A model generated the notes under the pieces. That model was not told where the DNA came from and did no database searches. It saw nothing but the letters and a program-made list of their open reading frames with translations. From Chryseobacterium indoltheticum (GTDB lineage: Bacteria > Bacteroidota > Bacteroidia > Flavobacteriales > Weeksellaceae): 64,000 nt of DNA. The position numbers were made by a program, and so were the translations under genes. The stretch's first letter is position 1; each line of letters opens with the position of its first letter. The stretch is from assembly GCF_003815915.1 (NCBI RefSeq), contig NZ_CP033929.1:3100001-3164000 (forward strand), given 5' to 3'. Shown here in pieces: positions 8,007-16,127 of this stretch.

Positions 8007-8121
8007 TTTATTTGGGCAGCTTTATCCGCCTTCCGCTCCCAATCTTTTTTGCACACGATTTCAGTTTTAAATGGAAATTAATTCAAAGCAAAAAAGGATT
8101 TCCGCTCAAGTCGGGCTGCAA
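8007..8121 (+). repeat. Dispersed hairpin repeat, copy 1
   Basis: About 115 bp beginning TTTATTTGGGCAGC and ending GTCGGGCTGCA. It is related, in the opposite orientation, to 17215-17351. It can fold as a nested hairpin: GCAGC with GCTGC at the ends, AATCTTTTTTGC with GCAAAAAAGGATT inside (one bulge) and ATTTC with GAAAT at the tip. It has no coding potential and looks like a non-autonomous REP/MITE-like element. Confidence 0.8.
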
Positions 8122-8148
8122 CAATTCGACGTTCTAATTCGAATGTAA

Positions 8149-8209
8149 AATTCCCCTCCTCTGGAGGGGTGGCGAAAATTCGAAAGAATATTTGACGGGG
8201 TGGTTTTAA
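8149..8209 (+). repeat. GC-rich hairpin repeat (CCCCTCC...GGAGGGG)
   Basis: CCCCTCC (8153-8159) and GGAGGGG (8163-8169) form a tight hairpin, followed by GTGGCGAAAATTC and GACGGGGTGGTTTT. It is much more GC-rich than its surroundings. From memory this is a common intergenic repeat type in flavobacteria; only one copy is in this window. It lies just upstream of the kinase gene. Confidence 0.5.
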
Positions 8210-8234
8210 CAATTCAAAATAAGTATAAACGCTT

Positions 8235-10448
8235 ATGAAAAAAATATCCTCAGTAATGGGAAACAGACGGTTCAGCTATTTCATCATCCTCACATTTATT
8301 GCGGGTTCTCTCCTATTGATAGCGGTTCAAATCAACTCAGCTAAAAATACCAAAGAACTTATTAAAAATAACAACAGACTTCTGAACGAGTTGCGTTCAA
8401 GTAATCATTTACGTGAAATCGACCGTGATATTCTCGGCGTGGAAAGCAGAATCAGAGCTTCCATAGCAACCAATGACACCACTCATCTTGAAGGAATCGA
8501 CCAGAAAATTAATCAGATAGAAAACTTTCTAGATTCACTTTCCAAAGACAATTCAGATGGCGTAGAAGAAAAGCTGATTCATAGATTGAGCGTTCTTGCG
8601 ATGGAAAAGAAAACAACGAAGGATAAATTATTGCTTCGTTACCACACCCTTGGAAATATGGACGACAACACTTCCATCGCCAACCCGAGAGCTAGAAAAA
8701 TTTCGAACGAAATCACTTCTATCACTGCAAAAATTTACGAAAGCCGAAAACTTCATATGGTCGACCTCAGCAAAGAGACTGAAGCAATGGGACAAAAAGC
8801 GAGATTGTATGATATTTCCCTGTTGATTCTTTTGATTTTAAGCGGTTCAATTGTTGGTTATCACATTCTACGTCAGTTCAAACGTCAGCGATTGTTGATT
8901 CAGGAATTGGATGTTGCAGAGAAAAAAGCTTCGGTCGCAGCACAGACCAAAGAAAATTTCCTAGCCAATATGAGCCACGAAATCAGAACTCCTTTGAGCG
9001 GAATTCTGGGCTTTACAAACCTTTTACAAAAAAGACCTTTGGATGAAACCTCTAAAGAATTTGTCTCATCAATTCAACGTTCAGGAGAGAATCTGATGGC
9101 AATTGTTAATGATATTCTCGATTTATCAAAAATTGAAGCCGGTATGATGCGCATTACCAAAGGCATATTCAGCATCAGTGGACTAGCGAACTCTGTTGAA
9201 ACATTTTTTATGGAACGCGCCAAAGAAAAAGGATTGACGATTTCCAGCAAAATCGACACCTCAATTCCTGATACTTTGAATGGCGACGCCACAAGACTGA
9301 CTCAGATTCTGGTCAACCTCATCGGAAATGCCATCAAATTTACGCATCAGGGAACTATCAATATCGAAATTTACAATAAACAACAGACCGAAAACGAAGT
9401 CATTGTCGGTTTTAAAGTTTCTGACACAGGAATCGGAATTGATAAAGAAAAACTCATTGAAGTCTTTGAAAGATTCAATCAGGGCGAAGATTCAACGACA
9501 CGAAATTACGGAGGAACCGGACTTGGTTTATCGATTGTGAAAAGCCTGATTCAGTTGCAGAACGGCGATATCGAAGTGATAAGCGAACAGGGAAAAGGGA
9601 CCACTTTCCATTTTTATATTCCTTACACAATTGCGAAAGAACAGCTTAATGTAATTCCTAAAATTGATATAGATTATTTTAAAGATAAAACAAATACACC
9701 TTTGAAAGTGCTAATCGTGGATGATAACGCTATCAATCAAAATCTGATGAAGCATCTTCTCTCACAATGGAACGTCGATTTTGATACTGCAAACAATGGT
9801 CTGGAAGCAGTAGAATTTCTCAGGAACAACGACTGTGATTTGGTTTTAATGGACATCCAAATGCCGCAAATGGACGGTTACGTGGCCACACAAACAATCC
9901 GTGAAGAACTTAGACTGAACACGCCAATCATCGCAATGACCGCACACGCTTTGGCAGGCGAACGCGAAAGATGTATGAGTCGTGGAATGAACGAATACAT
10001 TTCAAAACCTATCATAGAGGAAGAATTATTCAAACTAATTTCAAATTTCGGACTGAAAGAAAACGGAAAAACGGAAACGAAAACCGAAGAAATCGTTTCT
10101 AATTACGAGTTCATCGACCTTACTTATTTGAAGTCTATCAGCAATGGCGACAAAAATTTTGAAAGAACCGTGACGCAGCAGTTTTTAGATAATGTCCCAA
10201 CTCATTTGCAGGAACTGAAACTGGCTTATGAAAACAAAGATTTCGAATTACTAAAATTGAAAGCACACGATTTGAAATCGAGTGTTGCGATAATGGGTTT
10301 GCTTCCTCTATTAGAGGAAAAATTAGATATTTTAGAACTAACAACCGAAGAAAATCCGGCATCAGAAAAAACTTTGGAAGAACTAGAAGATGTTTTGCTG
10401 AAATCTTTCTTTGAAACAAAATTATTTATGCAAGCCATCGATCATTAA
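8235..10448 (+). CDS. Hybrid sensor histidine kinase with receiver and HPt domains
   Basis: A 737-aa inner-membrane kinase. Two membrane segments (about residues 17-31 and 194-212) bracket a helical periplasmic sensor of about 160 residues. HisKA follows with phospho-acceptor H248 in NMSHEIRTPLSG, then HATPase_c with N box NLIGNAIKFT, G1 DTGIGI and G2 GGTGLGL. A receiver has D540 in VLMDIQMPQMDG, and a C-terminal HPt domain has H678 in KAHDLKSS. This is a complete His-Asp-His phosphorelay in one chain, whose final acceptor must be a separate receiver; the LytTR regulator 250 bp upstream is the obvious candidate. The ABM-domain gene follows after 23 bp. Confidence 0.93.
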   Translation: MKKISSVMGNRRFSYFIILTFIAGSLLLIAVQINSAKNTKELIKNNNRLLNELRSSNHLREIDRDILGVESRIRASIATNDTTHLEGIDQKINQIENFLDSLSKDNSDGVEEKLIHRLSVLAMEKKTTKDKLLLRYHTLGNMDDNTSIANPRARKISNEITSITAKIYESRKLHMVDLSKETEAMGQKARLYDISLLILLILSGSIVGYHILRQFKRQRLLIQELDVAEKKASVAAQTKENFLANMSHEIRTPLSGILGFTNLLQKRPLDETSKEFVSSIQRSGENLMAIVNDILDLSKIEAGMMRITKGIFSISGLANSVETFFMERAKEKGLTISSKIDTSIPDTLNGDATRLTQILVNLIGNAIKFTHQGTINIEIYNKQQTENEVIVGFKVSDTGIGIDKEKLIEVFERFNQGEDSTTRNYGGTGLGLSIVKSLIQLQNGDIEVISEQGKGTTFHFYIPYTIAKEQLNVIPKIDIDYFKDKTNTPLKVLIVDDNAINQNLMKHLLSQWNVDFDTANNGLEAVEFLRNNDCDLVLMDIQMPQMDGYVATQTIREELRLNTPIIAMTAHALAGERERCMSRGMNEYISKPIIEEELFKLISNFGLKENGKTETKTEEIVSNYEFIDLTYLKSISNGDKNFERTVTQQFLDNVPTHLQELKLAYENKDFELLKLKAHDLKSSVAIMGLLPLLEEKLDILELTTEENPASEKTLEELEDVLLKSFFETKLFMQAIDH

Positions 10449-10471
10449 ATTTATTAAAAACCAATCTCATT

Positions 10472-11023
10472 ATGGAAACTCAAGGCGCATCTGTGGTTAT
10501 CACACATCACGTTTTGGCCGGAAAACAAATCGAATATGAAAAATGGCTGGAAGAAATTCTACCCGTTTCCAAAAGTGCCAAAGGTTTTATCGACTGGCAA
10601 ATCATTCGTCCGATTCCCGATCTGACGTTTGTTTACACCGTGATTATCCGCTTTGACACGATTGAAAATCTCAGAACCTGGATGGAATCTGATACCAGAA
10701 GAAAATTGATTGATAAAGCCCATCCATTATTCACAAAAGAAGATAATTACGAAATCAAATCCGGACTGGATTTTTTGTTCTATGGCGAAAAAACAGACAC
10801 CAAAGTTCCGGTTCGATGGAAACAATATCTGACAACTTGGTCTGCCATTTTTCCTTTGTCACTCTTGATGCAATTGTTATTATTGCCCTCTTTAAGATTA
10901 ATGAATATTCCTGCCAATGGTTATTTTGATACGTTAGTGAGTACCGGCTGTCTGGTTTTTTTGGTGATTTACGTGGTGATGCCGAATTACACGAAGCTGA
11001 TTAGAAAATGGCTTTATAAGTAA
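10472..11023 (+). CDS. ABM-domain (antibiotic biosynthesis monooxygenase-like) membrane protein
   Basis: A 183-aa protein. Residues 1-105 form an ABM ferredoxin-like domain (SVVITHHVLAGKQIEYEKWLEEILPVSKSAKGFI...RFDTIENLRTWMESDTRRKLI). Residues about 120-182 add two membrane segments (WSAIFPLSLLMQLLLLPSLRL and TLVSTGCLVFLVIYVVMPNY). Soluble ABM proteins include quinone-forming and haem-degrading enzymes, but many are of unknown function. The membrane-anchored version has been seen in other bacteria as an uncharacterised family. It follows the kinase by 23 bp and may be in its operon; a terminator follows. Confidence 0.8.
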   Translation: METQGASVVITHHVLAGKQIEYEKWLEEILPVSKSAKGFIDWQIIRPIPDLTFVYTVIIRFDTIENLRTWMESDTRRKLIDKAHPLFTKEDNYEIKSGLDFLFYGEKTDTKVPVRWKQYLTTWSAIFPLSLLMQLLLLPSLRLMNIPANGYFDTLVSTGCLVFLVIYVVMPNYTKLIRKWLYK

Positions 11024-11049
11024 TTGAATATTCATCTAAATCTATTTAA

Positions 11050-11078
11050 AATCATTGGAATTTTCCAGTGATTTTTTT
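11050..11078 (+). terminator. Rho-independent terminator
   Basis: AATCATTGG pairs with CCAGTGATT (one wobble) around loop AATTTT and is followed by a run of T residues. It ends the kinase/ABM transcription unit. Confidence 0.8.
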
Positions 11079-11087
11079 GTGCCATTT

Positions 11088-11166
11088 TTTGTCATTCAGA
11101 AAGAATCTAAACTGCCTAGATTCACTTCATCGAACCACTTCATTAGGTTTCCTACGTAATGACAAA
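11088..11166. repeat. MITE-like palindromic element with TTTGTCATTC ends
   Basis: TTTGTCATTC at the left and GTAATGACAAA at the right form imperfect terminal inverted repeats around AGAATCTAAAC...AGATTC. A relative of the same design is at 14070-14136. No coding potential. Confidence 0.6.
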
Positions 11167-11200
11167 CTGTGTGTGTTGTTTTCGGTAAGTCAAGATTATT

Positions 11201-11573
11201 TTGCAGTTGGTTTCCCGCAACTTATTTGAGACTAATGTACTTTGCAGTTCGTTTCCTGCAACTTGTTTGAAACAAAATGCATTTTACATTTATTTAAAAT
11301 AACCTTGTTTGGAACCAAATAACATTGCAGATGGGTTCCCGCAAACCGTTTGAAACAAAATGCATTTTACATTTGTTTAAAACAACCCTGTTTGGAACCA
11401 AATAACATTGCAGTTCGTTTCCTGCAACTTGTTTGAAACAAAATACATTTTACATTTATTTAAAATAACCTTGTCTGGAACTAAATAACATTGCAGATTG
11501 TTTCCCGCAAACCGTTTGAAATAAAATGCATTTTACATTTGTTTAAAACAACCCTGTTTGGAATAAACAACTT
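11201..11573. repeat. Tandem array of 83-bp units with higher-order structure
   Basis: Units starting TTGCAG begin at 11242, 11325, 11408 and 11491, each exactly 83 bp apart, preceded by a 41-bp half unit at 11201. Within a unit the halves are themselves related (CTTGTTTGAAACAAAAT versus CTTGTTTGGAACCAAAT). Units 1 and 3 resemble each other more than units 2 and 4 do, giving a 41/83/166-bp hierarchy. Each unit holds the palindromes TTGCAG...CTGCAA and TTGTTTGAAACAA. All frames contain stops. The array lies between an upstream terminator and the 11622 promoter. Confidence 0.9.
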
Positions 11574-11621
11574 TTTATTTTACATAAATAGTCTACGGAA
11601 TATGACCATCTTATTTTTTCA

Positions 11622-11690
11622 TTCAACGACACTTTCCGCCTGTTCATCGAACACCAATTGATTTTGAAATTTGTTGAATGTAGCTTTACA
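11622..11690 (+). promoter_or_regulatory. Promoter of the 11732 operon: 21-bp-spaced direct repeats plus -7 box
   Basis: TTCAACGA (11622-11629) and TTCATCGA (11643-11650) start 21 bp apart. Exactly 30 bp later comes TAGCTTTACA (11681-11690). The geometry is identical to the dps and bicupin promoters, although the spacer sequence differs, which argues for functional constraint rather than simple duplication. Confidence 0.75.
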
Positions 11691-11731
11691 CCATCAAATT
11701 AACATATACAAACACTTAAACTTTATACATT

Positions 11732-12289
11732 ATGGAAATTATTCAAACACCAGAAAACGCATTATCTCACTCTACCGTTACAGCGATTATCAATGCCCCA
11801 ATCGAAAAAGTTAACATCGCAGATTGGTTATTAAATCTTCCCGATGCAGAATATCAAAGATGCTCTACTCAGCACATCGGAGCAGCAATTTCGACTACGT
11901 ATGATGGCGAACCCGTTTCTTTAAACGTTGAAACAATCGGAGATGCTTTGATGGTTCAGCATTATGTGGCGGTAGAACACCGTCCTGATTACTGCAGAAT
12001 GTTATCCATCTCAGATTCTATTACCAAAGGCGGACGTACCAAAGTTCAGGTTTTATGGGAACTGAAAGCCACTAAAATTGATGATAACACGACCTTGTAC
12101 ACCAACGAAATTCACGCAACAGCCACTCCCGAAATGTTTGAATATCTGAAAGAACACAACGTGAATCTTGCTGATGCCGCAGCTTCCAGACAAGCCGCTT
12201 CCGATGCACACAATCACGAAGAAACGCCCAACTTTGCAAAAAGTATCGAAAACAAAGCGTTGACCGGAAAATACAATCAACCTTTCTAA
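11732..12289 (+). CDS. Conserved hypothetical protein (SRPBCC-like?), stress operon
   Basis: A 185-aa soluble protein with no signal peptide that I do not firmly recognise. The arrangement of an N-terminal strand (TVTAIINAPIEKVNIADWLLNLPDAEYQRC), several strands in the middle (VSLNVETIGDALMVQHYVAVEH, TKVQVLWELKATKIDDNTTLYTNEI) and a long C-terminal helix is reminiscent of the SRPBCC/START ligand-binding fold. The tail (residues 150-185) is polar and probably disordered. It is the first gene of a three-gene unit with a lipocalin-like and a quinone-reductase gene and is driven by the 21-bp direct-repeat promoter. A role in redox or hydrophobic-ligand stress is inference. Confidence 0.55.
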   Translation: MEIIQTPENALSHSTVTAIINAPIEKVNIADWLLNLPDAEYQRCSTQHIGAAISTTYDGEPVSLNVETIGDALMVQHYVAVEHRPDYCRMLSISDSITKGGRTKVQVLWELKATKIDDNTTLYTNEIHATATPEMFEYLKEHNVNLADAAASRQAASDAHNHEETPNFAKSIENKALTGKYNQPF

Positions 12290-12340
12290 TTCAAAAAACA
12301 TAATGGGCGTATTTCGGTACGCTCATTTCATTTTAAAGTT

Positions 12341-12784
12341 ATGGAAACACTTTTTGAAAAACTTGTAGGAAGCTGGATTTTGGTAGAACTCATCGAAGTT
12401 CCTGTCAACGGCGGCGAAATTACGCATCCGATGGGCGAAAATCCGAAAGGACTGATTATTTACAATCCTGATGGTTATATGTCGGCACAAATTATGGATA
12501 CGCATCGGGAAAACTTTCATCAGGAACATTGGACCAATGCCACGCCGGAAGAATATACACAGGAAGGATCGACCTATCTTGCGTATTCAGGGCCGTTCAA
12601 AACGGACGATGAAAAACAGTTGGTGAGCCACACGATATACATCTCCCTTTTTCCCAACTGGACGGGGCAAACGCAGAATAGAATCGTTATCTTTAAAGAT
12701 GGTTTTCTGCATCTTGAAAGCGAAAAACCGTTCACCAGCAATTCGAGGTTGGTGACTCACAAACTGACCTGGAAGAGAGTTTGA
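12341..12784 (+). CDS. Lipocalin-like domain protein
   Basis: A 147-aa protein matching the lipocalin-like (Lipocalin_5) pattern: LVGSWILVELIE at the start, then NPKGLIIYNPDGYMSAQIMD, YLAYSGPFKTDDE and SLFPNWTGQTQNRIV, ending in LVTHKLTWKRV. These small beta-barrels are thought to bind hydrophobic ligands; several are found beside oxidoreductases in biosynthetic or detoxification clusters. No signal peptide, so cytoplasmic. It sits 51 bp after the previous gene and 30 bp before the quinone-reductase gene. Confidence 0.8.
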   Translation: METLFEKLVGSWILVELIEVPVNGGEITHPMGENPKGLIIYNPDGYMSAQIMDTHRENFHQEHWTNATPEEYTQEGSTYLAYSGPFKTDDEKQLVSHTIYISLFPNWTGQTQNRIVIFKDGFLHLESEKPFTSNSRLVTHKLTWKRV

Positions 12785-12814
12785 AAATGAATGTGATATT
12801 AAAATTTAAAAAAA

Positions 12815-13783
12815 ATGAAAGCAATCGTTATTACAAAATCTGGAGGTCCTGAAGTATTGAAATTACAGGATTACCCTACTCCCGAAATTTCCGGAGACGA
12901 AGTTTTAATCGAAGTGAAAGCAGCCGGACTCAACCGTTCCGATGTTTTTCAGCGTGAAGGAAATTATCCTGCACCGGAAGGAGCTTCCGCCGAAATTCCG
13001 GGATTGGAAGTTGCCGGAACTATTGTAAAATGCGGATCTGATGTCGTAGATTTTACTGTTGGCGACAGAGTTTGTGCACTTTTAGCAGGTGGCGGTTACG
13101 CAGAATATGTCGCTGTGCGAGAAGGTCAATGTTTACCGATTCCGGAAGATTTAAGTTTTGCTGAGGCGGCAAGCTTACCGGAAACAGTCTTTACAGTTTG
13201 GTCTAATATTTTTCAGAGAGGAAATCTTCAACCGGGAGAAACCCTTTTGCTCCACGGCGGAAACAGCGGGATTGGAATCACAGGCATTCAGATTGCTCAC
13301 GCATTGGGTTCAAAAGTAATTGTCACAGTTGGTTCTGATGAAAAAGGACGGAAATGTCTTGAACTTGGCGCTGATTCTTACATTAATTATAAGACCCAGA
13401 ATTTTGAAACCGAACTTCAAAATGAAGGTGTCGACGTCATTCTGGATATGATTGGCGGTGATTATCTGGCCAAAAACATCAACATTCTAAAACCTGAAGG
13501 CAGATTGGTTCACATCAATGCGGTAAGTGGCAGTCACGTAGATTTAGACATTTGGAAAGTAATGACAAAGCGTTTGACTGTTACAGGAAGTACTTTGAGA
13601 AGTCGGGAATATGAGTTCAAAAAACAATTGGCCAAAGAGATTCAGAAAAATGTCTGGCCTTTGATTGAATCTAAAAAGTTCAGACCTGTCATTTATAAAA
13701 CATTTCCTTTCTCGGAAGCTGCAGAAGCTCACCGACTGCTTGAAGACGGTTCGCATACAGGAAAGATTATTCTTGTGAGATAA
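12815..13783 (+). CDS. NAD(P)H-quinone oxidoreductase, zinc-free MDR family (PIG3/QOR type)
   Basis: A 322-aa medium-chain dehydrogenase/reductase. The N-terminal GroES-like domain has LNRSDVFQREGNYPAP and GLEVAGTIVKCG; the zinc-ligand cysteines of alcohol dehydrogenases are absent. The Rossmann domain has LLHGGNSGIGITGIQIAHALG (about 145-165), binding NADPH, and ILDMIGGDYLAKN. The sequence MKAIVITKSGGPEVLKLQDYP and GSTLRSREYEFK are typical of the PIG3-like quinone reductases. It would reduce quinones or other electrophiles, fitting the stress island. A clear terminator follows. Confidence 0.9.
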   Translation: MKAIVITKSGGPEVLKLQDYPTPEISGDEVLIEVKAAGLNRSDVFQREGNYPAPEGASAEIPGLEVAGTIVKCGSDVVDFTVGDRVCALLAGGGYAEYVAVREGQCLPIPEDLSFAEAASLPETVFTVWSNIFQRGNLQPGETLLLHGGNSGIGITGIQIAHALGSKVIVTVGSDEKGRKCLELGADSYINYKTQNFETELQNEGVDVILDMIGGDYLAKNINILKPEGRLVHINAVSGSHVDLDIWKVMTKRLTVTGSTLRSREYEFKKQLAKEIQKNVWPLIESKKFRPVIYKTFPFSEAAEAHRLLEDGSHTGKIILVR

Positions 13784-13824
13784 AGCAATACATAGATTTA
13801 ATAATAATCTGACCCGCAAATTTT

Positions 13825-13858
13825 AATCCTTCTCAATGCAAATTGTGAAGGATTTTTT
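13825..13858 (+). terminator. Rho-independent terminator after the quinone-reductase gene
   Basis: AATCCTTCTCAA pairs with TTGTGAAGGATT (one mismatch) around TGCAAA and runs into six T residues. Confidence 0.85.
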
Positions 13859-13963
13859 ATTATTGAAATCGACTTGCTTACGATTCTTGTAATTAATAAA
13901 ATTCAAAATTGAAACTCTTTTGTCTTTTATCTATTTTCTCTACTCTAAAGATAAATGCTAACA

Positions 13964-14201
13964 GCCACGAATGCACGAATTAATTTGATGAAAGTATTTT
14001 AAATTCCGATTTTGATTTACAAAAATATGATTATCCGTAATTTGTAATAAATTAGTTTTTGACAGTTTGTTTGTCATTCCGGAGGAATCTCAACACACTG
14101 AAAATAAAGTAGTTTAGATTACTATGGAACGACAAAATGAATGATGATTTTAGTGTTATGATTAAAACAGACATGTAAAAAAAAATTCGTGCATTCGTGG
14201 C
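13964..14201. repeat. MITE-like element with perfect 18-bp terminal inverted repeats
   Basis: GCCACGAATGCACGAATT at 13964-13981 has its exact reverse complement at 14184-14201. Inside lies a second palindromic element, 14070-14136, running from TTTGTCATTCCGGAGG to GGAACGACAAA and related to 11088-11166. No open frame of note and no transposase. This is a nested pair of non-autonomous repeats filling the gap between the quinone-reductase and bicupin transcription units. Confidence 0.75.
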
Positions 14202-14235
14202 ATCCTAACAATTCACCAACTATCTCTTTCAAATT

Positions 14236-14304
14236 CCCACCGACTCATTTTGCCCATTCACCGAAAAGCACTTCAAAATCCTGTGATTCCGAGGTAGCTT
14301 TACA
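14236..14304 (+). promoter_or_regulatory. Promoter of the bicupin operon: 21-bp-spaced direct repeats plus -7 box
   Basis: CCCACCGA (14236-14243) and TTCACCGA (14257-14264) start 21 bp apart, with exactly 30 bp to TAGCTTTACA (14295-14304). The central block CCGACTCATTTTGCCCATTC is identical to the dps promoter at 6651-6670, although the two genes are unrelated. Confidence 0.78.
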
Positions 14305-14349
14305 GTAGAAATAAAGACAAACTATCATTCATCACAAAAACTTATCATT

Positions 14350-15396
14350 ATGAATACTGCATCATTAAGTTTCAAATACGAATTAGAGAAAAAAGAACCA
14401 AGAACCAACGACGGCGGAACGACAAGAGGTGCTTCTGTAAAAGATTTCCCTGCTTCTATAGGCATTGCCGGCGTTTCTATGAGATTGAAACCTGGAAGTA
14501 TGAGAGAATTACACTGGCACGCTAACGCCGCAGAATGGGCTTATGTAATTTCAGGAACGGTTCGTACAACAATTATTCATCCTGACGGACACAGCTACAC
14601 AGACAATTTTGAGCCGGGTGATGTTTGGTATTTTCCAAAAGGGTACGGTCACTCGATTCAGGCGACGGGAACGGAAGAATGTCATTTCATTTTGATTTTT
14701 GATAACGGTAATTTTTCTGAAGACCATACGTTCAGCGTGACAGATTTTGTTTCTTCAGTACCACCTGAAATCGTTGCGCAAAATTTGGGTTTAACTTTAG
14801 AAGAAGTGGCTGCTTTGCCGCAGAAAGAAGCCTATTTCGCAGCGGGAATTGTTCCGGATGAAATGTCATTCACAGCCGAGGCTCGTCCGGATGAATCCGA
14901 TATCGAATTAACGAGTTTCCACCGTTATCCTTTGCATTCTCAACAACCGAGAATCGTTCCGGGCGGAGGTTTACAGAGATTGGTAACGAGCAAAGAATTC
15001 CCTATCAGCAGTACAATGTCGGGTTCTATTTTAGAATTGCAGCCTGGCGCTTTAAGAGAAATGCACTGGCATCCGAATGCTGACGAATGGCAATATTTTA
15101 TTTCAGGACAGGCCGAAATGTCGGTTTTCCTTGCAGAATCTACTTGCGTTACAGAACAATTCAGTGCAGGAGATGTCGGTTATGTTCCAATGGGAGCCGG
15201 ACATTACATCAAAAATACAGGCGATACGGTTTGTAGAATTCTGATTGGCTTCAACAGCGGAAAATATGAATCGATTGATTTGAGCGAATGGCTGGCGGGA
15301 AATCCAAAAGATGTTGTTGTAACCAATTTTGGTTTGAAAGAAGGCGAAATCGAAAAATTCCCGACTGAGAAAGTCTTCATTCAGCCTCAGAAATAA
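14350..15396 (+). CDS. Bicupin, oxalate-decarboxylase-like
   Basis: A 348-aa protein with two cupin domains closely following Bacillus OxdC. Domain 1 (about 40-135) has metal ligands H55, H57, E62 and H101 in MRELHWHANAAEW and GYGHSIQATG, then the lid loop SEDHT with E124 at the position of the catalytic Glu of OxdC. Domain 2 (about 210-305) has H239, H241, E246 and H285 in MREMHWHPNADEW and GAGHYIKNTG. OxdC is an Mn enzyme that converts oxalate to formate and CO2. Retention of the lid Glu supports decarboxylase chemistry, but domain 1 has one extra residue between H57 and E62. First gene of a four-gene unit. Confidence 0.82.
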   Translation: MNTASLSFKYELEKKEPRTNDGGTTRGASVKDFPASIGIAGVSMRLKPGSMRELHWHANAAEWAYVISGTVRTTIIHPDGHSYTDNFEPGDVWYFPKGYGHSIQATGTEECHFILIFDNGNFSEDHTFSVTDFVSSVPPEIVAQNLGLTLEEVAALPQKEAYFAAGIVPDEMSFTAEARPDESDIELTSFHRYPLHSQQPRIVPGGGLQRLVTSKEFPISSTMSGSILELQPGALREMHWHPNADEWQYFISGQAEMSVFLAESTCVTEQFSAGDVGYVPMGAGHYIKNTGDTVCRILIGFNSGKYESIDLSEWLAGNPKDVVVTNFGLKEGEIEKFPTEKVFIQPQK

Positions 15397-15421
15397 GATT
15401 AGAATAAAATCTCTCGAAATA

Positions 15422-16123
15422 ATGGATAATTCTGTCATCAAAACAAACATTTCCGCTTCATCTGATTCGATTAAGATGCAAGAGAGATTGGCGATACTTT
15501 TAGCTTTAATTGCAGGTTATATTGATGCAACAGGACTGATTCAATGGAAAACGTACGTCTCTTTTATGAGTGGAAATACCACGTCATTAGGAGCGGCAAT
15601 TTCAACCGATAAATCTGGAATTATAATTACATCAGTCACAGTTATCCTTTGCTTTTTAATAGGAATTTACACCGGAACCTGCCTGTTATTATGGAAGCGA
15701 ATTAAGAACCAAATATTAACATTTTATATAGTTTCCGGAATTCTCATTTTCTATTCAATTATTGCTTATTTTTATGATATCAATAATTTGTTATCCATTG
15801 TAATTGTCGGATTTTCAATGGGATTGATGAACACGATTGTGACTTCTGTAGGAAACCAAAAAGTGAATACGGATTTCGTGACGGGAACTCTGAACAGTCT
15901 GGCAAGGAACAGCGCAATGCTGACGATGACAGATGATAAAATGGAAAAAGAAGAGTATAAATCCAACGCTATTCATCTTTTGCTGCTGTGGATTGGCTTT
16001 TTATCAGGTGCATTTGTCGCCCCTTTCCTACTCGATTATTTTGTAAAATTGACTTTGATGATTCCTGCATTATTACTAATGATTTGCGGAATTTTGATTT
16101 CAAAAAATAACACTAAAAACTAA
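15422..16123 (+). CDS. DUF1275 (YoaK-like) membrane protein
   Basis: A 233-aa protein with about six membrane segments. The typical DUF1275 blocks are present: LALIAGYIDATGLIQWKTYVSFMSGNTT near the N-terminus and GLMNTIVTSVGNQKVNTDFVTGTLNSL in the middle. The family is found across bacteria, is probably a small-molecule transporter, and has no settled substrate. Its place directly after an oxalate-decarboxylase-like gene would fit import or export of the cupin's substrate or product, but that is inference. It is 25 bp after the bicupin gene and 4 bp before the peroxiredoxin gene. Confidence 0.85.
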   Translation: MDNSVIKTNISASSDSIKMQERLAILLALIAGYIDATGLIQWKTYVSFMSGNTTSLGAAISTDKSGIIITSVTVILCFLIGIYTGTCLLLWKRIKNQILTFYIVSGILIFYSIIAYFYDINNLLSIVIVGFSMGLMNTIVTSVGNQKVNTDFVTGTLNSLARNSAMLTMTDDKMEKEEYKSNAIHLLLLWIGFLSGAFVAPFLLDYFVKLTLMIPALLLMICGILISKNNTKN

Positions 16124-16127
16124 TATT

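Noticed and set aside
11201..11573. CRISPR array
   Set aside because: The 83-bp units are similar over their whole length, with no unique spacers of constant size, and there are no cas genes nearby.
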